A stretch of 41,306 nucleotides of DNA from Bacteroidales bacterium (lineage in GTDB: Bacteria; Bacteroidota; Bacteroidia; Bacteroidales; F082). Shown piece by piece: positions 7,306 to 15,828 of the stretch. Location: assembly GCA_017632935.1 (NCBI GenBank), contig JAGBQJ010000042.1, forward strand, positions 1-41,306, written 5' to 3'. The notes under the pieces are model-generated. The model searched no databases, was not told the DNA's origin, and saw only the letters and a program-made list of their open reading frames with translations. A program made the position numbers and the translations under genes. Position 1 is the first letter of the stretch. Each line of letters begins with the position of its first letter.

Positions 7306-8682
7306 TTAACCCAATCTCTTGAACTGGCAGGTGAAGTGGCGCATCAGCTCGGCTTCCCAGGTGATTTCAAGACCGCGCTTGATGGTGTCGCGGCGGTCGT
7401 AGACGTTCTTCAGGGCGGCTGCGATCACATCCATGTGGTTGTTGGTGTACACACGACGCGGGATGCAGAGGCGCACGAAGTCGTTGCCACCGAAGCGGTT
7501 CTCACGCGTGACCGGGTCGCGGTCGGCGAGCACGTAACCGATTTCGCAGGCGCGGATGCCGGCTTCGAGATAGAGCTCGCAGGTCAACGTCTGGGCGGGG
7601 AACTCTTCCTTCGGGATGTTGGTCAGCACCTTGTCGGCATCAACAAAGATGGCGTGGCCACCGGCAGGACGCTGGTAAGGGATGCCATATTCGTCAAGCT
7701 TAGCAGCAAGGTAGTGCACCTGCTTGATGCGGGTCTCAACCATCTCGAATTCAAGGTTCTCTTTCAGACCGACAGCCAGGCAGTCCATGTCGCGACCATT
7801 CATACCGCCATAAGTCAGGAAGCCCTCGAAGGGGATGCAGAACATCTTGGCACCTTCGTACCAATCCTGCTTGTTGGTGGCGATGAAGCCGCCCATGTTG
7901 ACGAGACCGTCCTTCTTGGCTGACATCGTCATGCAGTCGGCATAGCTGAACATCTCAAGAGCGATTTCCTTCAGGGTCTTGTTCTCATAGCCCTTCTCGC
8001 GCGTCTTGATGAAGTAGCAGTTCTCGATGAAACGGGCACTGTCGATGTTGACCGGCACGCCGTATTTGTGGCACAAGGCGCAGGTCTCACGGATGTTCTG
8101 CATGCTCACGGGCTGACCGCCAACGGTGTTGTTGGTGACGGTGAGGACCATGAAGGGCACATTGCCCTTGTTCTCCTGCAGGATTTTCTCCAGTTTCTCT
8201 AAGTCAACATTGCCTTTGAAAGGAACTTCAAGCTGCGTGTCGTAAGCCTCCTTGACGGTGACATCGATGGCGAAGGCCTTGCGGCTCTCGATGTGACCCT
8301 TGGTGGTGTCGAAATGAGCGTTACCGGGAACGATCATGCCGGGCTTCACCAGATAGCTGAACAGCACATTCTCAGCTGCGCGGCCTTGGTGAGTAGGAAT
8401 GACGTAGTTGAAACCAGTGATCTCAGTGATGGTGTCCTTCATGTGGAAGAACGAGCGGGCGCCGCCGTAGCTCTCGTCGCCCATCATCATCGCGGCCCAT
8501 TGGCGGTCGCTCAGGGCACCTGTACCTGAGTCGGTCAACAGGTCAATATAAACATAGTCGCTCTTCAGCATGAAGACATTTTGGTGGGCTTCGTTGAGCC
8601 ACTTTTCGCGTTGTTCGCGGGTGGATTTCTTAATGGGTTCAACCATCTTGATTTTCCACGCTTCTGCAAATGGTAATTCCAT
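7306..8682 (-). CDS. tnaA: Tryptophanase (tryptophan indole-lyase)
   Basis: A 458-residue PLP enzyme of the beta-eliminating lyase family that splits tryptophan into indole, pyruvate and ammonia. The PLP lysine is in MSAKKDGLVN (K257), and the substrate-pocket segments are THQGRAAEN (97-105) and DSARFIENCYF (214-224). Two positions separate it from the close relative tyrosine phenol-lyase. The motif FDTTKGH (D125) has the tryptophanase Asp, where tyrosine phenol-lyase has Thr. RACEIGYVLADRDP has Ile at 381, where tyrosine phenol-lyase has the phenol-binding Arg. A -7 box at 8720-8727 gives a leader of only about 30 nt, too short for a TnaC-type leader peptide. Confidence 0.92.
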   Translation of the reverse strand: MELPFAEAWKIKMVEPIKKSTREQREKWLNEAHQNVFMLKSDYVYIDLLTDSGTGALSDRQWAAMMMGDESYGGARSFFHMKDTITEITGFNYVIPTHQGRAAENVLFSYLVKPGMIVPGNAHFDTTKGHIESRKAFAIDVTVKEAYDTQLEVPFKGNVDLEKLEKILQENKGNVPFMVLTVTNNTVGGQPVSMQNIRETCALCHKYGVPVNIDSARFIENCYFIKTREKGYENKTLKEIALEMFSYADCMTMSAKKDGLVNMGGFIATNKQDWYEGAKMFCIPFEGFLTYGGMNGRDMDCLAVGLKENLEFEMVETRIKQVHYLAAKLDEYGIPYQRPAGGHAIFVDADKVLTNIPKEEFPAQTLTCELYLEAGIRACEIGYVLADRDPVTRENRFGGNDFVRLCIPRRVYTNNHMDVIAAALKNVYDRRDTIKRGLEITWEAELMRHFTCQFKRLG

Positions 8683-8719
8683 GATTTTATTTAATTTAAT
8701 TGTTTTTCCAAAAACGGGT

Positions 8720-8727
8720 CAAAGATA
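8720..8727 (-). promoter_or_regulatory. Promoter -7 box for tryptophanase
   Basis: TATCTTTG on the minus strand, about 38 nt before the tnaA ATG; it fits TAnnTTTG. Confidence 0.6.
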
Positions 8728-8770
8728 GTGATTTTTTCAGCATCCCAAACGGTTGGGACAGGATTTTTCA

Positions 8771-8778
8771 TATTTTTG
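8771..8778 (+). promoter_or_regulatory. Promoter -7 box for the secreted protein at 8797
   Basis: TATTTTTG followed by C, 18 nt before the ATG. It is divergent from the tryptophanase promoter, with about 40 bp between the two boxes. Confidence 0.55.
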
Positions 8779-8796
8779 CTCCAAATTTGAATCGCT

Positions 8797-9897
8797 ATGA
8801 AAAAACTGTTCCTCACACTTCTGATTTGTCTGACGACGACCGTCGCTTTTGCCGACATCGTCCTCAACGAAGGCTTTGAATACGGCAACCACGACTATGC
8901 AACACCCATAGGCTGGATCTGCGACGACGGGTCGTGGCAATGCGGCTACCTGGAAAAAGACCACAACCGCATCCCGCACACGGGCAATTGGTATGCCTTT
9001 TCCAACACCGAGGAATCATGGATGTATATGCAGTTCTCGCTGTTCTCTCGCATGCAATACCGATTCAACTGCTGGGCCATCTCCGACGGCGACTTCCAAC
9101 TAGAGTTTTGGGCAGGAACGGCTGCCGACCCTGAAAGCATGCACACGCTTCTGCTCTCTACTGCTGTCAGCGGTGGAATTTACGAAAAATGCTCGTCCTA
9201 TGTCGACACCATTCCCTCGGGATGCCAATATATCGCCATTCATGCGGTGGCTGGCTCGGGTGCCACTCACCTCACCATCGACGACATCGGAATCGAGATG
9301 CTGGAGCAATACACCTTTGAGGCTGAGGCCATTACGGGCGACACGGCCATGTACCCAGGGACACAAGCCATTTTCCATTTCCGCATCCACAATACAGGCT
9401 ACGACTCTGTAGACGTTACGGTACACCCTTCCAACGAGTTCTTCACCGATTTCAGCTTTTACTCGGATGGCGTCAACACCACTACCTTCCCTACCCAACC
9501 CGACGAATACGTCAACGTGACCTGCTACGCCACCTTGCGCCCCGAAATTGAGCCCGGCACAGTGGCTTGGCTCGACATCCAGATGACCATCCCCTGCAAC
9601 TGCAACACAGCCATGGTCACCTTTTGGGTGACACCCTTAGACATCACTCAAATCGATGAGGACGAGGCACTGAACATCAGCATTTATCCCAATCCTGCCA
9701 CAGACTTTGTGACCGTTGAGGCGGAAGGCCTGCAATCCGTCATACTCACCGACATCAACGGGAAAACCCTCAGCAGCCATGCTGCCAAGGGCAATTCCGT
9801 TCGTTTGGATGTCAGTGGGTTAAGAGCCGGCGTTTACCTCATCTCCGCCAAAACACGTTCCACTTCTTCTTTCGTGAAGTCAATCTTGAAGATGTGA
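8797..9897 (+). CDS. Secreted protein with T9SS sorting domain, function unknown
   Basis: A 366-residue exported protein. The signal peptide is MKKLFLTLLICLTTTVAFA. Residues about 20-170 (LNEGFEYGNHDYATPIGW onward) look like a jelly-roll domain of the kind seen in cleaved adhesins, with a TIDDIGIEM strand near 165. About 175-285 resembles an Ig-like or CARDB-type domain (FHFRIHNTGYDSVDVTV). The T9SS type A tail runs from about 293 (NISIYPNPATDFV) through TDINGKTL and GLRAGVYLISAKT to the end SFVKSILKM. No catalytic motif is visible, so a surface or adhesive role is only a guess. The last 21 codons lie opposite the end of the cysteate synthase-like gene on the other strand. Confidence 0.8.
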   Translation: MKKLFLTLLICLTTTVAFADIVLNEGFEYGNHDYATPIGWICDDGSWQCGYLEKDHNRIPHTGNWYAFSNTEESWMYMQFSLFSRMQYRFNCWAISDGDFQLEFWAGTAADPESMHTLLLSTAVSGGIYEKCSSYVDTIPSGCQYIAIHAVAGSGATHLTIDDIGIEMLEQYTFEAEAITGDTAMYPGTQAIFHFRIHNTGYDSVDVTVHPSNEFFTDFSFYSDGVNTTTFPTQPDEYVNVTCYATLRPEIEPGTVAWLDIQMTIPCNCNTAMVTFWVTPLDITQIDEDEALNISIYPNPATDFVTVEAEGLQSVILTDINGKTLSSHAAKGNSVRLDVSGLRAGVYLISAKTRSTSSFVKSILKM

Positions 9898-11126
9898 TCG
9901 GGCTTCAGGTAATAAAGCTCATGCTCGGCATGGAAGCGCTTCTCGCCGCCACCCGTGATGTTGAGCATCACTACGTCATCAGCCTTCACCGTTCCCCTTT
10001 CTATCGCTTGCTGCAATGAAGCCGTAGCCACGGCTGCGGCATGGTAGATGTCGATGCCTTCGGTCTCCTCGAAGAGGGCCTTGGCAGCATTGGCTTCAGC
10101 ATTGCTGACAGCAAGGATGTCACCATCGGTGTCTTTCAAGGCATCGTAGAGTCCACCAGCAAGGCCGTAAGGCGGCTTGCGGTTAGAGAGCACGGGCGCA
10201 CAGATTTCGGCGGCATCTTTACGGGCTTGGTCGGCATCGTAGGGCAACAAGGCACGTGAGTCGGCGCGCCAAGCGTCGTACATCGGCACGAAGGGTTTGT
10301 TTTGCGAGACCATCAAACGGGCTTTGTTTGACCCAAAGCGACCGTCACCGATGAAGCGCAGGTTGGCTTCCCAAGCGGCGATGGCACCTGTGCCGCTACC
10401 CACGGCCTGGAAGTAGAAGTCGGGCGTTCGGCCGATAAAGGTCGTGGCTGACATCATCGTGGTGCTCATGCCGTCGCGGCGGGCGATGTTTTTGGCACCG
10501 CCTTCGGCAAGGTAGCCATCCAGTTCGCAGGCCACATTCGAGAGGTTGATGGCATCGAAATAGTCGCTGCCGCTCTCGGTCGTGATGAGTTTCACGCAAG
10601 GATTCAAAGGCTTGTCAAACCACAAAGCGTTGATGTTGTCCCGAGGCACACAAAGCAGCAACTTGATGCCGTTGTCGGAGCACACCTTGGCGAAGGCGCG
10701 GGCCGTGTTGCCAGCAGAGGCCACCACCAGCACCTTGTCTTTCAGGTCATCGCCTAGACGGGCGCACACCGAGTAAGCCTCCATTTCCTTGAAGGAACAG
10801 GTCGTCATGCGGGCATTGCGCTCGGGCCACCAGCCGTTGAAGGTGATGTAGAGGTTGTTGAGGCCAAGGCGTGCGGCCAGCTTTTCGCTCTTATAGGTAA
10901 TCGGCTCCGAAGGCTTGTTGAGCATCTTCTTGATGGGCAGCCAGTCGGCATAGCGGTACAAGCCAAGGCAAGCGCCTTCTTTAACCTCAAGCTGTTTTTT
11001 CTCATAGATCGGACGCACCATGCTCGGCTTGTCGCATTGTTTGTCGTCCAAAGTCCAGCCTTCGTCGCTGAAGACGCGACCGGTAGCCACAGTTTGCAGC
11101 TGGTATTTCGTGGGAACAAATATCAT
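9834..11126 (-). CDS. Cysteate synthase-like PLP enzyme (threonine synthase family)
   Basis: A 430-residue fold-type II PLP enzyme. The PLP lysine lies in TTCSFKEMEA (K113), the phosphate loops are SAGNTARAF (137-145) and GSGTGAIAAWE (243-253), and a C-terminal NITGGGEKR is present. The overall pattern, including GLYRYADWLPIKKML and FNGWWPERNARMTT, fits the cysteate synthase group better than true threonine synthase. Cysteate synthase turns O-phosphoserine plus sulfite into cysteate. In Bacteroidota cysteate feeds sulfonolipid (capnine) synthesis; in methanogens, coenzyme M. The substrate is inferred from family resemblance only. A -7 box lies at 11153-11160. The 3' end overlaps the convergent secreted-protein gene by 64 bp. 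Confidence 0.75.
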   Translation of the reverse strand: MIFVPTKYQLQTVATGRVFSDEGWTLDDKQCDKPSMVRPIYEKKQLEVKEGACLGLYRYADWLPIKKMLNKPSEPITYKSEKLAARLGLNNLYITFNGWWPERNARMTTCSFKEMEAYSVCARLGDDLKDKVLVVASAGNTARAFAKVCSDNGIKLLLCVPRDNINALWFDKPLNPCVKLITTESGSDYFDAINLSNVACELDGYLAEGGAKNIARRDGMSTTMMSATTFIGRTPDFYFQAVGSGTGAIAAWEANLRFIGDGRFGSNKARLMVSQNKPFVPMYDAWRADSRALLPYDADQARKDAAEICAPVLSNRKPPYGLAGGLYDALKDTDGDILAVSNAEANAAKALFEETEGIDIYHAAAVATASLQQAIERGTVKADDVVMLNITGGGEKRFHAEHELYYLKPDHIFKIDFTKEEVERVLAEMR

Positions 11127-11152
11127 CTTTTTGTATTTTGCAAATTAACGTG

Positions 11153-11160
11153 CAAAGATA
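11153..11160 (-). promoter_or_regulatory. Promoter -7 box for the cysteate synthase-like gene
   Basis: TATCTTTG on the minus strand, about 27 nt before the ATG, giving a leader of roughly 20 nt. Confidence 0.6.
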
Positions 11161-11200
11161 CAAAAAGTAAACATATAGACAGTAAATATATTTACCAATT

Positions 11201-14200
11201 TTATTTCACCACGATTTTCTGTACGCGGACATTGTCGTCGGTAACGAGGCGCAGGACATAGACGCCAGGCGTCATCCCACTGGTAGAGACGGTGTGCACA
11301 CCGTCTCCACAACGGATGATTCGTCCCATCATATCAATCACCTGTAGAGACGCAAAATCTTGCGTCTCTATAATCAGACGGATTTCCCCATCGGCCCAAT
11401 ACGCGAAGGCCTCTGAGCCTGTCGAAGGACCGTCCGTTGGCGCAAATGCCAGCATGAACCGTGTGGCATAATCGTCTTCCTTCGTCTCAAAGGTATAGGA
11501 AGGCGTGTTGAGCAAATCGATGTCGGCGCCAGTCAGATTATCAACAAGGTGCAGATAATTGAGGTCGAGGCCTTGGGCGTCCACCGTAAGAGTCTGCACG
11601 CCCTTGCCCTGTGCCTCATAGCAGAGATCCAAGGACTTGGTGCCGTCGCGGGTGAGCATCACGTAAGGCCTACCTTCGCGGGTGAGGTAGAGTGACGTAT
11701 GTGCGCCGCGCATGCTGAGCAGGGGCATACTGACGCCCTCGTCCAGCTTTACATAAGCTTTCTCCTCGCCGACGCTGAGGCATAGGTATTGTCCTTTTTG
11801 GGCATTATCGCCCTTGCTTTGTGGATTGAGAGTCACACTTTGGCTCGCAGCATTGGCTTTGACCATAAAGCCACGACCTACTGGGACGGTGTTGCTCGTC
11901 GTATACGTCCAATCCTCGCCGTTGACGAGATAATAATAGCCGTCAGACACATTGTTGGTCTTCGTGAAAGTGATATCATGTGCCGTGGGATTGCCGAGCA
12001 GGTTGAAGCCTTTGATGGTGGCGTTGCTGTTGTCATAGCTCAAGTCGATTGTTTCGGAATATGTGCCACTATTGAGGGTGCCTCCCAAACGAAGAGTGCT
12101 TGTAACGCCATTGGCATACAGGTATCCTTTGTTGGCAGTCAGAACAAAAGATTCTGCTTTATAGTTGATCCATTCCTTGTTTTGATTGTTGCCACTTTCG
12201 TTGTAATAGTAGAGGTCATAGCTGCCGTTCAACAGTCCATTGGCAAATGTAGGTGTAAGTGTTGCAAATGGAGCGCTAATAGTGTACCATCCACCATCAC
12301 CCGAATATGCCGTTATGGATTTCTTCATTGTGGCGTTGAGACCCGCAGAGGTCGTAGTGTGGAAAAGTTGCGCTCCGTCCTCAAGGACAAACTGCGAAGC
12401 GTTGTTGCACATAGTAGCACCCAATATCGTTGTTGCAGTAAGTGTCACACCCGATCGAATTGTAGTTTTATCAAAAGTGTTGACGCAAGGCAAAGTCATA
12501 TTTTCGGTGTAATCATATTCCTCACTACGGACCAAAAGAAAAATATCCTTTCCAGATGAAGAATTCACAAAACAGGTGAAACAATTACCCGATTTGTTAA
12601 ACCTCATAGTATTACGGGTATTGGTTCCTTTTGCCACTACCGTTGCCTTACCATCAGCAGCGATGGCAACACTCCATTTTCCATTGTTATCCAAGGTGGA
12701 TTCTGTCCTCAATTGATTGGCGTCACTACTTGATGCATACAAATAGCCTCCTGTATTGTCACTGTACTCAGGATCATAGAAAGCCCAATAGTCACCGCTG
12801 GCTACAAGGGTCAGTTCACAGGCATTACCCAAACTGGCAAGTACTCCATTGCTTGTAGTTGCTGAAACCGCCACGCGGTTATTTCCCGTCGACTCATCCT
12901 GTTGTGCACCCATTGCTTTCTTTTCATCAACATTGATGATAAGATAGGTGCGTCCTTCGACAAGTTGATCATTAGAAGTGACGAGATAATATTTTTGCGT
13001 ATAACTCTGTCCCACGTATACGAAAGTTGCGCTCACTGTAACACTACTGGCAGGCATCACAAACCTGTTGCCATCCACTTCAACGGGTATGTTGTTGGCG
13101 GCAGTCACCGTCCAATAATCAAGGTCATAACCTGTTGCGGGCGTAGCAGTAAGAGTGATGATATCACCTTCAACGGCTTCGACAGGGCTTGCAGTGATGA
13201 TGCCGTGTTCGACAGAAGCGCATGTGATGGTATACTTCGGGACCCATTGCGCATACAGCGTCAAGTCATTCAACAGAGTGACGACAGCGCCATCAAAATA
13301 GGTGGTTCCTGTGCCATTGGCGGCGGTGTTCCAACTGTCGAAGGCATAGCCTAGGCGGGTAAAGGTGTTGGCTTGCAATGCGGTAGGCTCGAATTCGTTT
13401 ACGATCTGATTGTAGCTCGACTGGCTGCCGCCATTGGGATTGAATTGGACGGTATGCGTCGGGGCAGAAACGTTACCTATCTTTTTGTAAAGTTGGATGG
13501 GTTGCTGATCAGTGTATGTACTTGATTTATAATAACGGAAGCGGTTATCATTCGAATTGCTATTATACCTCATCACAGAAGTATTAGATGTGATTTTGAC
13601 GCCATTGGATTCAAGTTCAACGGTGTTCAACTTTGCTAATGTTCCAAAATTGAGAGCATTTGAACCAGAGGAGCCTGAGATATACTTTCCATTATTTGTG
13701 CCTCCGTTGACTTTGATAGAATAGCCACCCGTCATTGGCGCAATAGTAAGGCTAACAGAACCGCCATCCACTATCGTATTGTCGGAAATAGTCTTGGAAA
13801 CATAACAATTAGCTGCATCCACGCCAGTCCAAACATAGCCCTCCGTTGAACTATTCTCATAAACCAAAATATACTCTCCACTCCAGTCACTTGGAGCTTC
13901 AGTCACCTTCACATAAGAATAGCTCGAAGGCTGGACAAACGATGCCGACACCGTGACATTGTAGGCCGGCATGACGAAAGTACTACCCGCGCCGGAATAA
14001 ACGATGGTGTTGACATCACCCGTCTTGTAAACGTAATAGGAATACAAGACATAACCACTTGCAGGCGTATTGCTGAGAGTGATGGTGGTTCCCGACTGAG
14101 CGCTGCTGACGCTGGCACTGATGCTGCCGTGGGCAAGACTTGTGGCACAGGCGATATTGTATGCCGTGGTGTTTTGGATGAAGGTCGCGCTAACGGTGAC

Positions 14201-15199
14201 GTTGAAAGAAGGCATAGTGAAAGTATTGCCGCTCACTGGGACGGTGGTACTGGTATCGCCTGTCTTATAGACGTTCCAACTGCCCAACATATAACCTTGT
14301 GCAGGCGTGGCGGTAAGGGTCACCATAGTGCCTTCCACCGCCGTTGCAGGTGCCGAAATACTGCCGTGCTGAACAGAGGCGCAGGTGATGTTGTAGGTGA
14401 CACCCGTCCAACCCGGTTCCCAGATGATATGAGCATATTCTGGGTGGTCCACAAAGGGGTTGCGGTTGCTTTGAATGCCATAGATCACATTGTTGCGGTC
14501 GATTTCCTTTTGACTCACGGGGTCGTTGTCGCTCCAATCCAGGAGCATATTGATAGCCCAATCCTTAATGACAGACTTGGTGGTCATACCACTGGAGCCC
14601 CAGTCGTCGTCTTCGTCGTAGTAGCGCACACTCATATACATCAAGGCACGAGCAAAATCGCCTTTGTACTGGTCGATGGGTTCAAAGACAGTGCCCGTAT
14701 AGCCTAACGACGACTTACAAGACCCTAATTTCGAGCCATTTTGCGAAGTCCAGGTGGCATTGTTCACCTCGCCAAAGGGAAAGTTACTCCTTTGGGCGTT
14801 CACAAAACCATCGGTGGGAAAGATATGATGAAGGTCAGTAGTCGGCGTGCTGGCGTTGTTGAACCAACTTTGAGGCCACGAGTGCTCACGGTTGAAGCAG
14901 TCGCCTTCCTGCTCGTAGTTGCCGCATTGGTCGTCATCGTAATAACTATAGGAATAATTGGCACCATCGGAATACATATCCCAAACCACGTTGTTGCCTT
15001 TGTTGTCTGTGCTCCAGAAGGCGTTCCAAATCTGTTGGTAGGAAATGGTAGTGTGGCCCTTGATGATGTCGTGAAGAGCAATCTTCAAGTCATCTCCAGT
15101 CTTGCCCGCGGCATCATTATAGTATCCGTCGGGGATTTGAGCCACTAAACTCACACTCGTCAAAGCAAGGAAAAGAAGGGATGATACAACTTTTTTCAT
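11201..15199 (-). CDS. Giant secreted endonuclease I with InlB-type repeats and T9SS sorting domain
   Basis: A 1332-residue protein. Signal peptide 1-20 (MKKVVSSLLFLALTSVSLVA). The endonuclease I domain (about 25-270) carries NREHSWPQSWF, DLHHIFPTDGF and AQRSNFPFGEV. Two divergent InlB-type beta repeats follow (about 285-430; ITCASVQHGSI and IACATSLAHGSI), then a beta-rich domain (about 432-585), a Listeria-Bacteroides repeat (about 590-665; NPNGGSQSSY to LTLYAQWVPK), a third InlB-type repeat (ITCASVEHGII), a second beta-rich domain (about 740-900), a long linker region, and a T9SS sorting domain ending GMTPGVYVLRLV...QKIVVK. I chose the ATG at 15199, after the promoter box at 15230-15237; a longer frame from 15283 would begin upstream of that box. 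Two dispersed palindromes lie inside the coding sequence near residues 1277-1306. It probably digests DNA at the cell surface. Confidence 0.88.
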   Translation of the reverse strand: MKKVVSSLLFLALTSVSLVAQIPDGYYNDAAGKTGDDLKIALHDIIKGHTTISYQQIWNAFWSTDNKGNNVVWDMYSDGANYSYSYYDDDQCGNYEQEGDCFNREHSWPQSWFNNASTPTTDLHHIFPTDGFVNAQRSNFPFGEVNNATWTSQNGSKLGSCKSSLGYTGTVFEPIDQYKGDFARALMYMSVRYYDEDDDWGSSGMTTKSVIKDWAINMLLDWSDNDPVSQKEIDRNNVIYGIQSNRNPFVDHPEYAHIIWEPGWTGVTYNITCASVQHGSISAPATAVEGTMVTLTATPAQGYMLGSWNVYKTGDTSTTVPVSGNTFTMPSFNVTVSATFIQNTTAYNIACATSLAHGSISASVSSAQSGTTITLSNTPASGYVLYSYYVYKTGDVNTIVYSGAGSTFVMPAYNVTVSASFVQPSSYSYVKVTEAPSDWSGEYILVYENSSTEGYVWTGVDAANCYVSKTISDNTIVDGGSVSLTIAPMTGGYSIKVNGGTNNGKYISGSSGSNALNFGTLAKLNTVELESNGVKITSNTSVMRYNSNSNDNRFRYYKSSTYTDQQPIQLYKKIGNVSAPTHTVQFNPNGGSQSSYNQIVNEFEPTALQANTFTRLGYAFDSWNTAANGTGTTYFDGAVVTLLNDLTLYAQWVPKYTITCASVEHGIITASPVEAVEGDIITLTATPATGYDLDYWTVTAANNIPVEVDGNRFVMPASSVTVSATFVYVGQSYTQKYYLVTSNDQLVEGRTYLIINVDEKKAMGAQQDESTGNNRVAVSATTSNGVLASLGNACELTLVASGDYWAFYDPEYSDNTGGYLYASSSDANQLRTESTLDNNGKWSVAIAADGKATVVAKGTNTRNTMRFNKSGNCFTCFVNSSSGKDIFLLVRSEEYDYTENMTLPCVNTFDKTTIRSGVTLTATTILGATMCNNASQFVLEDGAQLFHTTTSAGLNATMKKSITAYSGDGGWYTISAPFATLTPTFANGLLNGSYDLYYYNESGNNQNKEWINYKAESFVLTANKGYLYANGVTSTLRLGGTLNSGTYSETIDLSYDNSNATIKGFNLLGNPTAHDITFTKTNNVSDGYYYLVNGEDWTYTTSNTVPVGRGFMVKANAASQSVTLNPQSKGDNAQKGQYLCLSVGEEKAYVKLDEGVSMPLLSMRGAHTSLYLTREGRPYVMLTRDGTKSLDLCYEAQGKGVQTLTVDAQGLDLNYLHLVDNLTGADIDLLNTPSYTFETKEDDYATRFMLAFAPTDGPSTGSEAFAYWADGEIRLIIETQDFASLQVIDMMGRIIRCGDGVHTVSTSGMTPGVYVLRLVTDDNVRVQKIVVK
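11283..11310. repeat. 28-nt palindromic repeat inside the nuclease coding sequence
   Basis: Arms GTAGAGACGGTGTG and CACACCGTCTCCAC differ from a perfect palindrome at one base. The same 28-mer, with perfect symmetry, is present at 36751-36778. On the coding strand it contributes residues DGVHTVST of the sorting domain. Confidence 0.8.
11345..11370. repeat. Second palindromic repeat inside the nuclease coding sequence
   Basis: Arms TAGAGACGCAA and TTGCGTCTCTA, 11 bp each, around a 4-nt loop. It shares the outer TAGAGAC/GTCTCTA module with the repeat at 11283-11310. It encodes IETQDFASL of the sorting domain. Confidence 0.75.
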
Positions 15200-15229
15200 A
15201 TTCAAAAGAGACTGTTTCAGATTAAGAGG

Positions 15230-15237
15230 CAAAAGTA
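15230..15237 (-). promoter_or_regulatory. Promoter -7 box for the giant nuclease
   Basis: TACTTTTG on the minus strand, 31 nt before the chosen ATG at 15199. Its position argues against the longer frame starting at 15283. Confidence 0.55.
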
Positions 15238-15283
15238 TGGATTTTTTTGGCTCACAGCGGCAAAATACGGAAGCAAAATGCAT

Positions 15284-15314
15284 AAAAAACGGGCGGCAAC
15301 TAACGTTACCGCCC
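15284..15314 (-). terminator. Intrinsic terminator of the exbB-exbD operon
   Basis: Stem GGGCGG and CCGCCC (15291-15296 and 15309-15314) with a 12-nt loop, followed on the minus strand by GTTTTTT. It lies 39 nt after the last ExbD stop codon. Confidence 0.75.
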
Positions 15315-15352
15315 TTTGTTCAAGAGAAATAGGAGCTCGGCTCCCGTCCGTA

Positions 15353-15814
15353 TTACTTCTTGGTCTCCTTAAGAGTCGTGTAGTTGATACGGAAGGCACC
15401 CACCTTACGGAGTTCCTGCTTCACGTCGGTGACCACACCCATACGGGTTTCCTTGTTCACCTTCAGTGCAGTAGTCAACAGCGGGATGTCGGCGGGGTTG
15501 CGCGAGTCACGCTCTTTCTGAATCCATGTGGCGATGTCGTCAGGAGTGGCGAAAGCATCGTCCAATTGGATACGCGACTCGGTACCGAGATTCTTGTCAC
15601 GCGGGGTGCCGATGTAGATGGAGCAAACCAATGCCTTGTGCTCAAGCTTTTGGATTTCCTTGGCTGCGGGCAGGGGGGTGCTCACCTTCAGTTCGACATC
15701 ACGCATCGTGGTCGTAATCATGAAGAAGAATATCAACATGTACACAATGTCAGGCAGTGAAGAGGTGCTCACTTGAGGCACTTCCTTCTTTCCTCCTTTT
15801 CTGAATTTTGCCAT
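15353..15814 (-). CDS. exbD: ExbD/TolR family biopolymer transport protein (second copy)
   Basis: A 153-residue protein with the ExbD plan: a short basic cytoplasmic N-terminus (MAKFRKGGKKEVPQ), one membrane helix (about 20-40, SLPDIVYMLIFFFMITTTM) holding the conserved aspartate used for proton passage, and a periplasmic domain. With ExbB it forms the inner-membrane motor that uses the proton gradient to drive TonB, or a TolA-like partner. Paired ExbD genes downstream of ExbB are usual in Bacteroidota. It is the last gene of the unit: its ATG is 14 bp after the first ExbD stop, and a terminator follows. No TonB gene is present in the window, so the partner is not known. Confidence 0.88.
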   Translation of the reverse strand: MAKFRKGGKKEVPQVSTSSLPDIVYMLIFFFMITTTMRDVELKVSTPLPAAKEIQKLEHKALVCSIYIGTPRDKNLGTESRIQLDDAFATPDDIATWIQKERDSRNPADIPLLTTALKVNKETRMGVVTDVKQELRKVGAFRINYTTLKETKK

Positions 15815-15828
15815 ATCTCTATCCTCCT

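Noticed and set aside
7306-8682. Tyrosine phenol-lyase instead of tryptophanase
   Set aside because: The pocket residues (Asp at 125, Ile at 381) match tryptophanase; the phenol-binding Arg is missing.
9834-11126. True threonine synthase
   Set aside because: The N-terminal pattern and the region around the PLP lysine fit the cysteate synthase group better, though a tree would be needed to settle it.
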